A stretch of 64,000 bases of DNA from an uncultured Aquimarina sp. (GTDB lineage: Bacteria > Bacteroidota > Bacteroidia > Flavobacteriales > Flavobacteriaceae). The DNA lies in assembly GCF_947492405.1 (NCBI RefSeq), contig NZ_CANLMP010000002.1:868001-932000 (forward strand), given 5' to 3'. Of the stretch, positions 63,827 through 64,000 are shown in pieces (positions within the stretch are counted from its first letter, which is position 1; every line of letters starts with the position of its first letter). The position numbers were made by a program, and so were the translations under genes. The notes beneath the pieces were generated by a model. It worked only from the letters and a program-made list of their open reading frames with translations. It did no database searches and was not told the DNA's origin.

Positions 63827-63854
63827 CAACCCTGTTTTGGATAAAACAGGGTTG
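63827..63854 (-). terminator. Terminator of the partial peptide gene at the right edge
   Basis: CAACCCTGTTTT and AAAACAGGGTTG form a perfect 12-bp stem with a GGAT loop. On the minus strand a T-rich run follows, and it lies 51 bp after that gene's stop. Confidence 0.85.
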
Positions 63855-63905
63855 TAAAAAAACTCTGGAATATTGTAGGGTTTTTACTTTATCGTGTATA
63901 CTTAA

Positions 63906-64000
63906 TCAGGGATCTATCACACAAGGGTCATCATTGCTATGCATTGTGGTTGAAGGCAAACTACTTCCTCCTTTGATTTGATGCATCATATCTGCTTGAA
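63906..64000 (-). CDS. GG-leader peptide, C-terminal part (cut by the right edge)
   Basis: The last 30 codons of a minus-strand peptide are visible: QADMMHQIKGG, then the 19-residue core SSLPSTTMHSNDDPCVIDP and a TGA. The Gly-Gly site and a core with four Ser, two Thr and a single Cys suggest a lanthipeptide substrate. The leader and promoter lie outside the window. The precursor array therefore continues to the right. Confidence 0.75.
   Translation of the reverse strand, partial: QADMMHQIKGGSSLPSTTMHSNDDPCVIDP

Overview
The window is a low-GC chromosomal stretch from a marine-type Flavobacteriaceae bacterium (Bacteroidota), most like Aquimarina and its relatives. The evidence is a SusC/SusD pair, several secreted proteins ending in type IX secretion (T9SS) sorting tails, a lycopene cyclase/CruF/desaturase carotenoid operon, Bacteroidota-style promoters (TTTG, then TAnnTTTG), and class I lanthipeptide leaders of the Bacteroidota kind. 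I infer this from gene content; there is no rRNA in the window.

Layout. 1-8 kb: a partial lipoprotein, an MBL-fold hydrolase, an orphan TIR-domain protein, a PA0069-type radical SAM protein, a small double-glycine (GG) leader peptide, an unknown lipoprotein and a TPR/AraC membrane regulator. A 90-bp piece of the radical SAM gene's 3' end is repeated about 1.8 kb downstream. 8-16 kb: a large secreted beta-propeller protein, then housekeeping genes (HD phosphohydrolase, acyl-ACP desaturase, PlsC, bacilliredoxin, TerB/DnaJ). 16-29.6 kb: a transglutaminase-like protein, the carotenoid operon (crtD-like, cruF, crtY), a GNAT, an EamA exporter, feoA-feoB with two small membrane proteins, SCO, RseP and tRNA-Asn.

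29.7-55.3 kb is a chitin utilisation locus. Two giant secreted multidomain enzymes (GH5-CBM6-GH18 and a triple GH18) cut polymer outside the cell. A SusC/SusD pair imports oligomers. A GH20 lipoprotein and a GH18 lipoprotein with two chitin-binding modules trim them. An SSS-family symporter probably takes up sugar, and a BadF-type kinase plus a NagB-LmbE fusion feed GlcNAc into glycolysis. A LytS/LytTR sensor pair sits divergent to susC and is the likely regulator.

55.4-64 kb is a ribosomal-peptide locus: split lantibiotic dehydratase (glutamylation and elimination proteins), a LanC cyclase, a second TPR/AraC regulator, and at least six GG-type precursor peptides on the minus strand, with a seventh on the plus strand. 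The cores are chemically mixed: some are Ser/Thr/Cys lanthipeptide substrates, one has no Ser or Thr, and one has six Cys. No exporter or leader peptidase is in view, and the array runs off the right edge.

The most unusual signal is a conserved element of about 35-58 nt just upstream of four of these peptide genes. Three copies are in the lanthipeptide cluster and one is 56 kb away, upstream of the lone GG peptide at 3.9-4.1 kb. Both loci also carry closely similar TPR-transmembrane-AraC regulators, suggesting a peptide regulon or signalling system.
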